Shown one piece after another: positions 17,338 to 26,300 of a DNA stretch of 64,000 bases. Origin of the DNA: Agriterribacter humi (GTDB lineage: Bacteria > Bacteroidota > Bacteroidia > Chitinophagales > Chitinophagaceae); NCBI RefSeq assembly GCF_009192765.1, contig NZ_VOHQ01000014.1, forward strand, positions 1 to 64,000, written 5' to 3'. The notes beneath the pieces were generated by a model. The model was not told the DNA's origin and searched no databases. It worked only from the letters and a program-made list of their open reading frames with translations. Both the position numbers and the translations under genes were made by a program. Positions within the stretch are counted from its first letter, which is position 1. Each line of letters starts with the position of its first letter.

Positions 17338-17650
17338 GAATGTGGGAATTTGAAAATTTGAAAATGAAGAAGGCTTCAGAATTTCTAATTTGTGGTTTAT
17401 CATTGCATCCGAAGGGGTTTGAGATTTGAGATTGATTCCGCTTCGGATTTCGGGTTTTGGTCTTCGGATTTAGCATTTGAAATTTATTTGGCTTTTGTTA
17501 TTTGATTTTTGGTACTTTATATTCCCTTCGGATTTCTAAATTTAGCATTCGTGCTTTGTCTCCGCCACGGCAGACAGGTTTTATTTGGTCCTTCTTATTT
17601 GTTTTTTAGTGCTTTTTTTCAGATTTCGTATTTCTACGCCGGGACTTTAT
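17338..17650 (+). repeat. long dispersed intergenic element, copy A
   Basis: The 362-nt gap between glpD and glpF has no gene. It starts with TGA/TGG-phased 8-nt units (TGAGAATG, TGGGAATT, TGAAAATT), then AAGGCTTC, several TTCGGATTT words (17436-17475), ATTTATTTGGCTTTTGTTAT, TTTTTGGTACTTTATATTCC, a GC-rich CCGCCACGGCAGACAGG box (about 17561-17577) and a T-rich end. The same sequence of parts, in the same order, occurs on the opposite strand at 34220-34594. Confidence 0.7.
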
Positions 17651-17699
17651 TAAAATTTATTTATTTTCCCTGAATTATTATTAATAAAATTGCTTGCAT

Positions 17700-18410
17700 A
17701 TGTCTCCCTTTTTGGCTGAAATTACCGGAACGGCTTTACTCATGATTTTAGGCGGTGGCGTGGTTGCAAACGTGGTATTAGATAAAACAAAAGGCAATAA
17801 CGGCGGGTTGATCGCCATCACCTTTGGATGGGCAGTGGGGGTGTTTACTGGTGTATATGCAGCGGCGGCGGCCAGTGGCGGGCATTTAAACCCGGCCGTA
17901 ACGATTGGACTTGCAGTGGAAGGCAGCTTCGACTGGGCGCTGGTGCCTTCCTATATACTGGCACAATTCATAGGTGCTATGCTTGGAGCGGTAATCGTAT
18001 GGGCATCCTATCGCCAGCATTTTAATGCTACGCAGGACGCCAATGCCAAGCTGGCTGTATTTTGTACAGCTCCGGCTATCAGGAGTGCAGAACACAATTT
18101 TATTACAGAACTGGTTGGCACTTTCATACTGGTATTAGGAGCCTTGTTGCTGTCCAAACCGGAGATGAAGCTGGGTGCGCTGGATGCTTTGCCTATCGCA
18201 TTACTGGTATTGGGTATCGGATTAAGCTTAGGCGGACCTACAGGCTATGCCATTAACCCGGCCCGCGATTTGGGTCCCCGCATTATTCATGCTTTACTGC
18301 CTATCAAAAATAAACGCGATAGCGACTGGAACTATGCCTGGATACCGGTAGTGGCACCTATTGCGGGGGGGGTGCTGGCAGCTTTGTTTTTTAGATTCAT
18401 ACTAAAGTAG
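17700..18410 (+). CDS. glpF: glycerol uptake facilitator (MIP/aquaglyceroporin family)
   Basis: 236 residues from the ATG at 17700 (an upstream TTG in frame is less likely). Six membrane helices and two half-helices. Both NPA boxes are present: GGHLNPAVTIG and YAINPARDLGPR. The Asp after the second NPA-R is the hallmark of glycerol-conducting members rather than strict aquaporins. It sits in the inner membrane and brings glycerol in for GlpK. The position after glpK and glpD supports the role. Family is certain; glycerol preference is likely. Confidence 0.93.
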   Translation: MSPFLAEITGTALLMILGGGVVANVVLDKTKGNNGGLIAITFGWAVGVFTGVYAAAAASGGHLNPAVTIGLAVEGSFDWALVPSYILAQFIGAMLGAVIVWASYRQHFNATQDANAKLAVFCTAPAIRSAEHNFITELVGTFILVLGALLLSKPEMKLGALDALPIALLVLGIGLSLGGPTGYAINPARDLGPRIIHALLPIKNKRDSDWNYAWIPVVAPIAGGVLAALFFRFILK

Positions 18411-18558
18411 TCAGGAAAAAGCGAAATTGAAAGAGTTACTGACAGATAACACGGATATTCACAGGCAAATAAAATTGTTTTAAAGCAGTTATTATTTACA
18501 TAGATCATAAAATATCGCTAACACCTTAATCTGTTAAAGCCTGTGAACCAAAAATACC

Positions 18559-19824
18559 ATGCTTCCCCCATTCCTTTATGCTACTGCCAATGAAGCGCCT
18601 GTTTATGAAAGCATCCTCAATAACAGGGCTTCAAAACTCATCAACAAAATCCAATCGGGTACTTACGTAACCATTACAGCCGAAGAAGGCGACTTTTATA
18701 AAGTAATAACTGCAGGTCCAAACGGGTGGATGCGCAAGACCGACCTGGCCGATACCATGGGCATTAAAATATTTTACTTAGATGTAGGCCAGGGAGATGG
18801 CGTTCTAATAGAAGTGGGCAATCTTCGAATATTAGTTGACAGCGGACCTTCGGTTAATATGCACAACTATCTTACCAAATGGCAGTATACCTACCTGCTC
18901 AACAAGGGGCAGCAGGTCCATATTGATTATGTATTTGTGAGCCATTTTGATGCGGATCATTATAAAGGGCTCATTGCCGTATTGAACGACAAACGGTTTA
19001 CATTCGGCACTGTTTATCATGCAGGCATATTAAAATTCGCGGAGAAGAACAATCCGTATAACACGGGTTTGGGAGATACCATACAGCACGATGGCGTTGA
19101 GTACTTAACCAAAATATTCGATAACCTGCTACGAACCAATGAAGCGGCCGCTTTTAACAGGGATATTGCCAACTTTATGGATGTGGTTAAAAAAGCCGCT
19201 GTGGAAAACAGGCTCGGTAAAACGAAGCGATTGGCTGCCGGTGATACAGCTATCAGCAAAACCATCGAAAATAAAAAATTTACAATAGATATACTGGGAC
19301 CGTTTACAGAAAAGATCGGCGGCAGGCATAGGTTTATATACTGGCACGATGAAGGCAAAACCATCAACGGGCATAGCTTAGTGCTCAAAATTACTTTTGG
19401 TGCAAGAACTTTTTTATTTGGGGGTGATTTGAATACCGCTTCGGAGCTTTACCTGCTGCAGCAATATGGAAATGCCAATCCTTTTATGGTGGATGTGGCA
19501 AAATCCTGCCATCATGGTTCTTCCGATTTTACGGAAGTATTCATGCAGCAGGTTAACCCGTTTGCCACTGTTATATCTTCGGGCGATAATGAAAGCTTTT
19601 CGCATCCCCGTGCCGATGCTATAGGATGTGCAGGCAAATACGCCAGGGGCAACCGGCCTTTGGTATATTCCACCGAGCTTGCCCGTTCGGTAAGTAAAAG
19701 TAAAATTTTGTTTGGCATGATCAACCTGCGCTGCAACGGGAACGATATTTATATGAACCAGATGAAGGAAACCAACCGGCCGGCCGATATGTGGGATGCG
19801 TATACTTTGCCACGTACGGTTTAA
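18559..19824 (+). CDS. SH3b plus ComEC-type MBL-fold hydrolase (soluble)
   Basis: 421 residues. Residues about 8-68 form a bacterial SH3-like domain (EAPVYESILNNRASKLINKI ... GWMRKTDL). From about 74 a ComEC/Rec2-type metallo-beta-lactamase domain begins (IKIFYLDVGQGDGVLIEVGN, then ILVDSG). The metal motif is VSHFDADHYKG, i.e. H-x-D-x-D-H instead of HxHxDH, as in part of the ComEC-like branch. Further ligands lie in LFGGDLN and in KSCHHGSSDF. No signal peptide or membrane segment, so unlike ComEC it is a free protein. A nuclease or phosphodiesterase role is plausible. The 3' end overlaps by 4 nt the end of a small convergent gene. No biological role can be stated. Confidence 0.75.
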   Translation: MLPPFLYATANEAPVYESILNNRASKLINKIQSGTYVTITAEEGDFYKVITAGPNGWMRKTDLADTMGIKIFYLDVGQGDGVLIEVGNLRILVDSGPSVNMHNYLTKWQYTYLLNKGQQVHIDYVFVSHFDADHYKGLIAVLNDKRFTFGTVYHAGILKFAEKNNPYNTGLGDTIQHDGVEYLTKIFDNLLRTNEAAAFNRDIANFMDVVKKAAVENRLGKTKRLAAGDTAISKTIENKKFTIDILGPFTEKIGGRHRFIYWHDEGKTINGHSLVLKITFGARTFLFGGDLNTASELYLLQQYGNANPFMVDVAKSCHHGSSDFTEVFMQQVNPFATVISSGDNESFSHPRADAIGCAGKYARGNRPLVYSTELARSVSKSKILFGMINLRCNGNDIYMNQMKETNRPADMWDAYTLPRTV

Positions 19825-20048
19825 TAATTATCGCTGATTATTTTATGTGCAGTTCTCATAGAAATGATTCCGCTTTTACGGCTGTCTTCGATTAGCTGCT
19901 TTAATTGTTTAGGGGTGAGCGGTTTACCGGGAAGATGATTATTATGCTCACTTTCATCCACCAGAGATAACTTTAGATTGTTTTCTTTGGTAAATGTTAA
20001 TAGGCTGTTTAAGCCTTCACGGTTTGTTTCATCTAATTGTAATAGCAT
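19821..20048 (-). CDS. small antitoxin-like protein (75 aa)
   Basis: 75 residues, charged, predicted helical. The C-terminal part (KPLTPKQLKQLIEDSRKSG, then ISMRTAHKII) resembles the partner-binding half of small type II antitoxin-like proteins of Bacteroidota. No toxin gene (RelE, HicA or PIN type) is adjacent on the same strand. Downstream it runs tail to tail, with 4 nt overlap, into the SH3-MBL gene. Codon use is like the neighbours and the frame is complete. The antitoxin idea is a weak inference; orphan or remnant status is equally possible. Confidence 0.5.
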   Translation of the reverse strand: MLLQLDETNREGLNSLLTFTKENNLKLSLVDESEHNNHLPGKPLTPKQLKQLIEDSRKSGIISMRTAHKIISDNY

Positions 20049-20105
20049 AACTAAAATTACAAAAAAAGTAACAATTTGAAATTGTTTAAAAAGTTAGCCG
20101 CCAAT

Positions 20106-20246
20106 TTATACCAACTGTGCTTTTGAATAGTTGAATTGCTCTATCCCTTTTTGGTTAATCGAAGTTATTGTTCCAAAAATCGAAGCATATCCGCCTGCCG
20201 GCGAATAAACTTTCACCGCCGTATGATGTTTACCATCTTTGTATTG
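20106..20246 (-). pseudogene. 46-codon gene fragment without start
   Basis: An open stretch on the - strand translates to a well-formed C terminus (QYKDGKHHTAVKVYSPAGGY, then ASIFGTITSI and SKAQLV, then TAA). It is preceded in frame by a TGA and has no start codon. The balanced composition suggests true protein sequence, so this is probably the 3' remnant of a degraded gene. I do not recognise the family. Confidence 0.4.
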
Positions 20247-20486
20247 TCAAAGTGATGCTAACCCTTTGAAAACCCAATCATCCATCATCCGCTGAAAAAT
20301 CAGCCACCCTTTAGAAAAGCCCAACCCCGGGAGAGTACATTCCAATTCCTGTAAAACCAAACAAATCCAATAGCCTAAAGAAGCCATAACCAATTTCCTC
20401 ATCCTTTGAAAATCCTGAGCCTCTGAAAATGCCACGAAACCATGTCAGTATCTTTCTAAAAACCTAACCATTCCTCTCACAAAATT
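20247..20486. other. non-coding spacer, repetitive words
   Basis: No supportable gene. The sequence contains recurring imperfect words such as CCTTTGAAAA(A/T)CC, CATCCATCATCC and ATCCTTTGAAAATCCTGAG. A 62-residue frame on the - strand here is low-complexity and I do not accept it as a gene. Confidence 0.5.
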
Positions 20487-21353
20487 TCAAATGACTGAAC
20501 CAGGCCCCGGGCCTGGTTTTTCCTGTTTCCTTTTGTGGAGTGCATTCCATCTTAAATCGAGAAACTTGGCTAACGGACCTACAAGGAAAAGCGCAAAGAA
20601 AGGCGCATATATAAGATTGTTAAGGCGCAAAACAAACTCTGCAATGGCCACCAGGATGGCAACGATAATTCTTCCCTTCCTGGAGGATACAGAGGTGGGA
20701 GGATCTGTGATCATAAAGAAGATAAAAAGCTGGTACATTGGCCCGGTCAGGGGAGACAGTTCCGCAAGAAAAGCATCACCCGTAATCAAACAACGAACAT
20801 AAGCAAGGATAATAAAACTTATTACATATGTAACGGTTACGTGTAACCGTTTTGCCCTGTTCACAATGAGCAGCCCCAAAATCCATATTACGGACATGGC
20901 AAGAAGATTACTTCCCCACTGAATACTAAGACCTGCTACATTCGCGCTATACAAAGCAAGCATCCACGAAATACCAAAGTTTGAAGGATTCCATAAGTGC
21001 CTGTCTTTATAGCGAAATACATATTTGGAGAGAATGGAAAGTAAAGACGTAACAACATAAGGCCAAATTACATTTGAGCGGATGAGTATGCCTACGCTTA
21101 TACCGGTTATATATGCGCTGGCAAGATTTTTCCATGTACCCAATACTATTCTGGCCAATATGATCTCGGCTATCATGGCCGTGGCTATTGCAGCTACCAG
21201 GGTTGTATAGCTGTCTAATATGCCAAACGTAAACTGTCCAACCAGCAGGATAAGCGTGATAAAGGCCGGGGGGATGTACTGAAAGTTATCTTTTAGCCAC
21301 TGAGAGCGGGAAGTTGTTGCGGGTATGTTTTCAAGCTTATATTCCTGCTGCAT
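20487..21353 (-). CDS. RnfD/NqrB-like integral membrane protein
   Basis: 288 residues, about 9-10 hydrophobic helices. RnfD/NqrB signatures are HLWNPSNFGI and MITDPPTS (the conserved NPSxF and TDP boxes of the NQR2/RnfD family). I cannot see a clear S-x-A-T flavinylation motif where RnfD and NqrB carry covalent FMN, so electron transfer is uncertain. None of the other Rnf or Nqr subunits is nearby. The gene's ATG overlaps the TAA of the upstream CRTAC1-type gene (TAATG), so the two are translationally coupled. The final codons (PGPGPGSVI) come from a palindrome. It probably sits in the inner membrane and works with its secreted neighbour. Confidence 0.8.
   Translation of the reverse strand: MQQEYKLENIPATTSRSQWLKDNFQYIPPAFITLILLVGQFTFGILDSYTTLVAAIATAMIAEIILARIVLGTWKNLASAYITGISVGILIRSNVIWPYVVTSLLSILSKYVFRYKDRHLWNPSNFGISWMLALYSANVAGLSIQWGSNLLAMSVIWILGLLIVNRAKRLHVTVTYVISFIILAYVRCLITGDAFLAELSPLTGPMYQLFIFFMITDPPTSVSSRKGRIIVAILVAIAEFVLRLNNLIYAPFFALFLVGPLAKFLDLRWNALHKRKQEKPGPGPGSVI
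20498..20518. repeat. GC-rich perfect palindrome at the gene end
   Basis: Two 10-nt arms (AACCAGGCCC and GGGCCTGGTT) around one C form a perfect inverted repeat. On the + strand it is followed by TTTT, like a Rho-independent terminator, but no + strand gene reads into it. On the - strand it lies within the last codons of the RnfD-like gene and may act as that gene's 3' end structure. Confidence 0.6.
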
Positions 21354-23164
21354 TAGTTATTGGGTTTGCTTTCTTTTATAATATGCAGTTTATTGATTTC
21401 CGGGTTTTCAATTTTGTCTGCATGCCCGGACGGCCAATAAATAACTACCCTGTCAATTTTATCGCTTTTGCCTATTCCAAAATGGAGCCTGTGCTGGTTT
21501 TGGGACGAAAACCCCATACCCCCGGTAACGATCTGCGCCTGTTTCTTTCCATCCCATTCCACCTCCACTCTTGCCCCAATGGCATCGGCATTGGAAATCG
21601 TTCCCTGCAGGTCAAAAGCTATCCAGTGATTATCATTTCCTGCATAATTTTTATAAACTAAAGGGATGTTGTTTTGATTGGCAACAACAACATCCAGTAC
21701 GCCTCTGTTCCACAGATCCGCAATGGCAACAGCGCGCCCATCGTACGTTATTGCAGGACAAACCTTGTCTGATACATCTTCAAATAAGCCATCGCTGTTA
21801 TTCAACCATATTTTGTCCTGCTCATATCCCGACTGGCTTTTGCCTTCCATGTCAGGCCAGTTTTTGGCATCGCCGATAATGGCGCTGTTGCCGCCTGTAA
21901 CTTTAGAATAATCGTACCAGTAGGAAGTATTTTCTTTTGCAGAAATAAAACCATTTGCTACGTATAAATCCATGAAACCGTCATTATTCAGATCGCCGAA
22001 TTGCGCACCATAGCTCCAGCCTGCATTTTCAATTCCTGAAATTTGTGCAAGATCTACAAACGAAGGCTGTTCTGCAGAGCGGTCACTCCTGGGTTGCCAA
22101 TAATTATTTCCCTGGATCAATATTCCCTTTTCCGTAATATTTGTAGTATAAACACCTATATTTCCGTCATTGGCAATATCGCCGAAAGATGCGTTCATGC
22201 CACTTTTGGGGATATGTCCAACGCCTGCCTCTCTGCCTTTTTCTTCAAATCTTTGTCCGTTTTTATTCAAATAAAACTCGTCTACATTATAATCGTTGGC
22301 AATGTATAATTCAGGGTAACCGTCCCCGTTAAAGTCTGCTGCCGCTGCGGCAAGCGTCCATTTGGTTGAAGTTAATCCATACTCATTGGTTACATCTTCA
22401 AATTTGCCATTACCTTTATTCTTTAAAAGAAAGTTCCTGCCGCCATTGTTGGCATACCGGAAGCTTTCAGGCATTATTTTAGTTGTATTCAGACTGTCTA
22501 AGTGAAAAATTTCTTTATAATAGCCTCCTATAAAAATATCAGGCAACCCGTCATTATTAAAGTCGAACCAGATGGCGGAATTGGCGTTTACCCATGCGGG
22601 AAGTCCGCTGCCTTCTGTAACCCGTTCAAATCTTTTTCCCTCTATGTTTTTAAACAACTCCGGTTTCCCCCACTTATACAGGAGCAGGTCTTTAAAACCA
22701 TCGTTATCATAATCGCACCAAACGGCGCCCATTGAAACACCGGAGCCTTTCCTGTTTACGTGTGCCAGTTGCATTTTACCGGCCACGTCTTCAAATTCGC
22801 CATTGTGCAAATTGCGGTATAAGGCATTCTTACTTCCAATTGCGCTGTTGGTAAAATAAATATCATTCCAGCCGTCATTATCAAAATCGCAAATGGAGAC
22901 AGCCGCTCCCATAGAGGCAATTTGCATTTTAATATTATTGAGCTTAGGATCAACTTCAGGAGCAATATGCCTGAATGATATTTTCGCTTCTTTATTTACC
23001 GGCTCAAGATAAAATCCAAATGCTTTTTCTGCTGCTGCTTTCTGCCTGCTGTTGCGCTTAATCGAAAAAAAATCATTATTGCGGGAGGCAACAAATGTTA
23101 TTGCAAGCAGGCAGATAAATATTGCGGTAATAATTATTTTGGTATATTTTTTTGAAGGACTCAT
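21353..23164 (-). CDS. CRTAC1-type protein: VCBS/FG-GAP propeller plus ASPIC/UnbV domain
   Basis: 603 residues from the ATG at 23164 (MSPSKKYTKIIITAIFICLL), giving an N-terminal membrane anchor or signal; a longer frame to 23221 has no such start. At least six VCBS/FG-GAP repeats with Ca-binding D-x-D-x-D-G-type loops: DFDNDGWNDIYF, DYDNDGFKDLLL, DFNNDGLPDIFI, DFNGDGYPELYI, DLNNDGFMDLYV. The ASPIC/UnbV domain closes the chain (GARVEVEWDG, TGGMGFSSQN, RLHFGIG, VVIYWPSG). Such proteins are secreted beta-propellers of unknown function. The stop overlaps the start of the RnfD-like gene, and a 1187-residue relative is divergent upstream. Confidence 0.88.
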   Translation of the reverse strand: MSPSKKYTKIIITAIFICLLAITFVASRNNDFFSIKRNSRQKAAAEKAFGFYLEPVNKEAKISFRHIAPEVDPKLNNIKMQIASMGAAVSICDFDNDGWNDIYFTNSAIGSKNALYRNLHNGEFEDVAGKMQLAHVNRKGSGVSMGAVWCDYDNDGFKDLLLYKWGKPELFKNIEGKRFERVTEGSGLPAWVNANSAIWFDFNNDGLPDIFIGGYYKEIFHLDSLNTTKIMPESFRYANNGGRNFLLKNKGNGKFEDVTNEYGLTSTKWTLAAAAADFNGDGYPELYIANDYNVDEFYLNKNGQRFEEKGREAGVGHIPKSGMNASFGDIANDGNIGVYTTNITEKGILIQGNNYWQPRSDRSAEQPSFVDLAQISGIENAGWSYGAQFGDLNNDGFMDLYVANGFISAKENTSYWYDYSKVTGGNSAIIGDAKNWPDMEGKSQSGYEQDKIWLNNSDGLFEDVSDKVCPAITYDGRAVAIADLWNRGVLDVVVANQNNIPLVYKNYAGNDNHWIAFDLQGTISNADAIGARVEVEWDGKKQAQIVTGGMGFSSQNQHRLHFGIGKSDKIDRVVIYWPSGHADKIENPEINKLHIIKESKPNN

Positions 23165-23367
23165 TGAACAGCTATCATTTGTGCGGACTAAAGATAGTAA
23201 TAATGATACTTGGTATTTCAAATCTTAGCATCATTTCTCCTCCTTACCACGAAAATTCAATGAAGTGAAAGATACCGGCCATAGAAAGGTTTGGGATGCA
23301 TTCTTCTGAATATAAGGGGATAATAATAATTGTTATCTTCGGTATATATAAAATACTCTCACCGGTA

Positions 23368-26300
23368 ATGACACATGCATTTCCCCACTTTACAATACGC
23401 TTATTGATCAGCGCTGTTTTATTTTTGATAATCACCCTGTTTACCCAATGTAAAACAAAAGATGAGGAGGCAAAAAATTACTATAATGACCCCCGCATAC
23501 TGGCCATTTCTTTTCTCCAGAAAAATAAATTTGATGAAGCGGAAGCTGCGTTTAAAAAAGCAATAAAAACCGATCCGGGAAATTTCCTGAACTATGCCGA
23601 TTTAGCCCTGCTTTACCTGGCAAAAAAGGATTATGATGAAGCGGAGAAACAGGTACAGGCGGGCTTAAAAATTCAACCCAACCATACCGGCCTAAAACTC
23701 ACTTTAGCGGAAGTGTATATACGGGAAGGAAATAAAGAAAATGCAGTAAAAGAGTTAAAAAGCGTATTGGCTATTGACTCCGGAAATGCTCCTGCCTGGT
23801 ATAAACTGGCTTTGCTGTCGGCTGCAGAAAAAAATTATCCGGATCAAAAATCCAGCTTATTGCAATTGCTGGATATTACCCCGTCCAATATTGTGCCCCG
23901 GCTTCAGCTATCCGAATTGCTTGCACAGGAAGGAAAATCAGACTCCGCTTTGTTCTTTATGCAAAGCATAAAAAAAATAGTTCCGGAATTTAACCTGGCA
24001 ACAGACAGCATTTACCGGAAGGCTGTAGCGTTGATCACCGCTAACAATCAAACCGCTGATGTTATTCAGTATATACAGAAGTTTCAAAATTTAATGCAGC
24101 TTACCAAAGCCTATGCAAGCGGGCTTGATGAAATAGATCAGCCGAGATTGCTAACAGGCTATGCAGCCTTTAACGACAGCAGGTTTAGCCGGGTTTACGA
24201 CAAAAACAGAATAGTTTCTTTAAACGATATAAAGTTTGAAGATGCTTCACCGATTGCCGGACTAATGATTCCAGGCATTTCCAATATAAAGTCTTCAACA
24301 TTAGCGCTTGCAGACGATGACGGGAAGGGTACCGCATATGTTTTTGCAAGTTTTTTACCTGAAGGCGCTTCGCTCTCAAAGCGTTATTTGTTTGAAGCAG
24401 AAATGTCGAACTTTAAAGACATTACGTCTTCCGTTGATCTTAATTATGAGGCTATTGATTTAGACGCCACGTTTGCAGATTATGATAACGATGGTTACCG
24501 GGATCTTTTTATTTCTACCAGTAAAGGAGTCTTTATTTATAAAAATAATGGCGATGGCACATTTTCCAGAATAAAACAAAAAACGGGCTTAGACGATATT
24601 ACCAATGGCAATAAAATACTGGTTGCGGATTTTGACCAGGATGGAGATCTTGACTTATATATCGCCTGTAAAAGCGACAATAAATTCTTTCGCAATAACA
24701 ATGATGGAACGTTCACCGAAAACGCCAGGATGATGAACCTCTCTGCAGGCACATCAGGAACTATGGATATGGATTATGGAGATTGGGATGCTGATGGAGA
24801 TTTGGATATAGCGGCTTTAACCGGAGAAGGACGGATACAATTATTTAATAATGAGCGGCATTCTAAATTTAAAGATTTTACCGAGGCCTTGCAGCTTCAA
24901 AATCCTTCATATAAAGGTAGCGCCATTGCTTTTGGTGATTACAATAATGACGGTATGCCGGATTTGTTTATTGCCGGGAGTAAAAATGAAAATTCATTTT
25001 TACTAAAAAATACCGGAGATCATGGGTTTAAGGTTGACACAGCATCGCGTGAGTTTACTACCTCATTAAAAGGCACAAAAGCCCATGCTGCCATTTTTTT
25101 TGATTTTGATAACGATGGTTACCAGGATATCCTCGTAACAGGAGTAAATGACGATACATCCAAAAGCGGGGTGCAGCTATTCCATAATAATCTTGCAAAA
25201 GGATTTGCCAATGTTTCGTACCTGCTTCCGCAAACATTAACCCAGGGCAATAAGATAGATATTGCCGACTTTAACTTAGATGGAGATGATGATGTTTTTA
25301 TATCAGGGTCTTCAGGGATATCTTTAATGAGGAATGATGGAGGTCATCTCAATCATTATATGCAGGTACAGTTAACAGGACTTTCCTATGGCAATAATAA
25401 AAACAACAGGTTTGGTATCGGCGCGCAGGTAGAGCTAAAGGCTGGTGACCTGTATCAAACTAAAACGATTAAACGCACACTTGTCAATTTTGGTGTGGGT
25501 ATGCAGGATTCACTTGATGTTGTTCGTATCATTTGGCCCAATGGAACACCGCAACTGATCAATGACCCATCCCGCTGGCAAAGAACACTTGAACAAGAGA
25601 AACTCAAAGGATCCTGCCCGTTTTTATTTACCTGGGATGGGGAGAAATATACTTTTTTAAAGGATATGATGTGGAGAAGCGCCCTGGGGATGCCTTTGGC
25701 GGTAAACGGAAAAGATACGACCTACGCCTTCAGCGATGCTTCGAAAGAATATTTGCTTATTCCGGGCGAAAAGCTGAAGCCAAAAAACAATACCTATTCT
25801 ATCAAAATAACCGAAGAGCTGTGGGAAGCGGTTTATTTTGATAAGGCTGCCCTGGTGGCGGTAGATCATCCCGATTCGGTTGATGTGTTTGCGGATGAAC
25901 GTTTTGTTGCGCCGCCTTTCCCCGGTAAGCAATTGTATGGGGTAGGGAAGAAGCATTTACCGGTTACGGCCTTCGATGGAAATGGCAATGACCTGCTGCC
26001 CAAAATTAAATCATACGATTTCGAACACATCTCCAACTTTGGTATGGGTAAATACCAGGGGCTTGCTGAAGATCATGATTTGATCCTTGATCTTGGAGAC
26101 AAAGCGGTGAGTGACAGTCTTTACCTGTTTTTGCGGGGATGGACCTTCCCTGCAGACGCCAGCATCAACACAGCAATGACCCAGTCGGCATCCTACAAAA
26201 GCAAGCCTCCGGCCCTGCAGGTGATGAACAAAAAAGGAGAATGGCAAACCATTATAGCAAATATTGGTTTCCCGATGGGAAAAGACAAAATGGTTATCGT

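Noticed and set aside
20247-20435. 62-codon - strand frame in the spacer before the RnfD-like gene
   Set aside because: Low-complexity repeated words (CCTTTGAAAATCC and similar) explain the open frame; no known family and no promoter.
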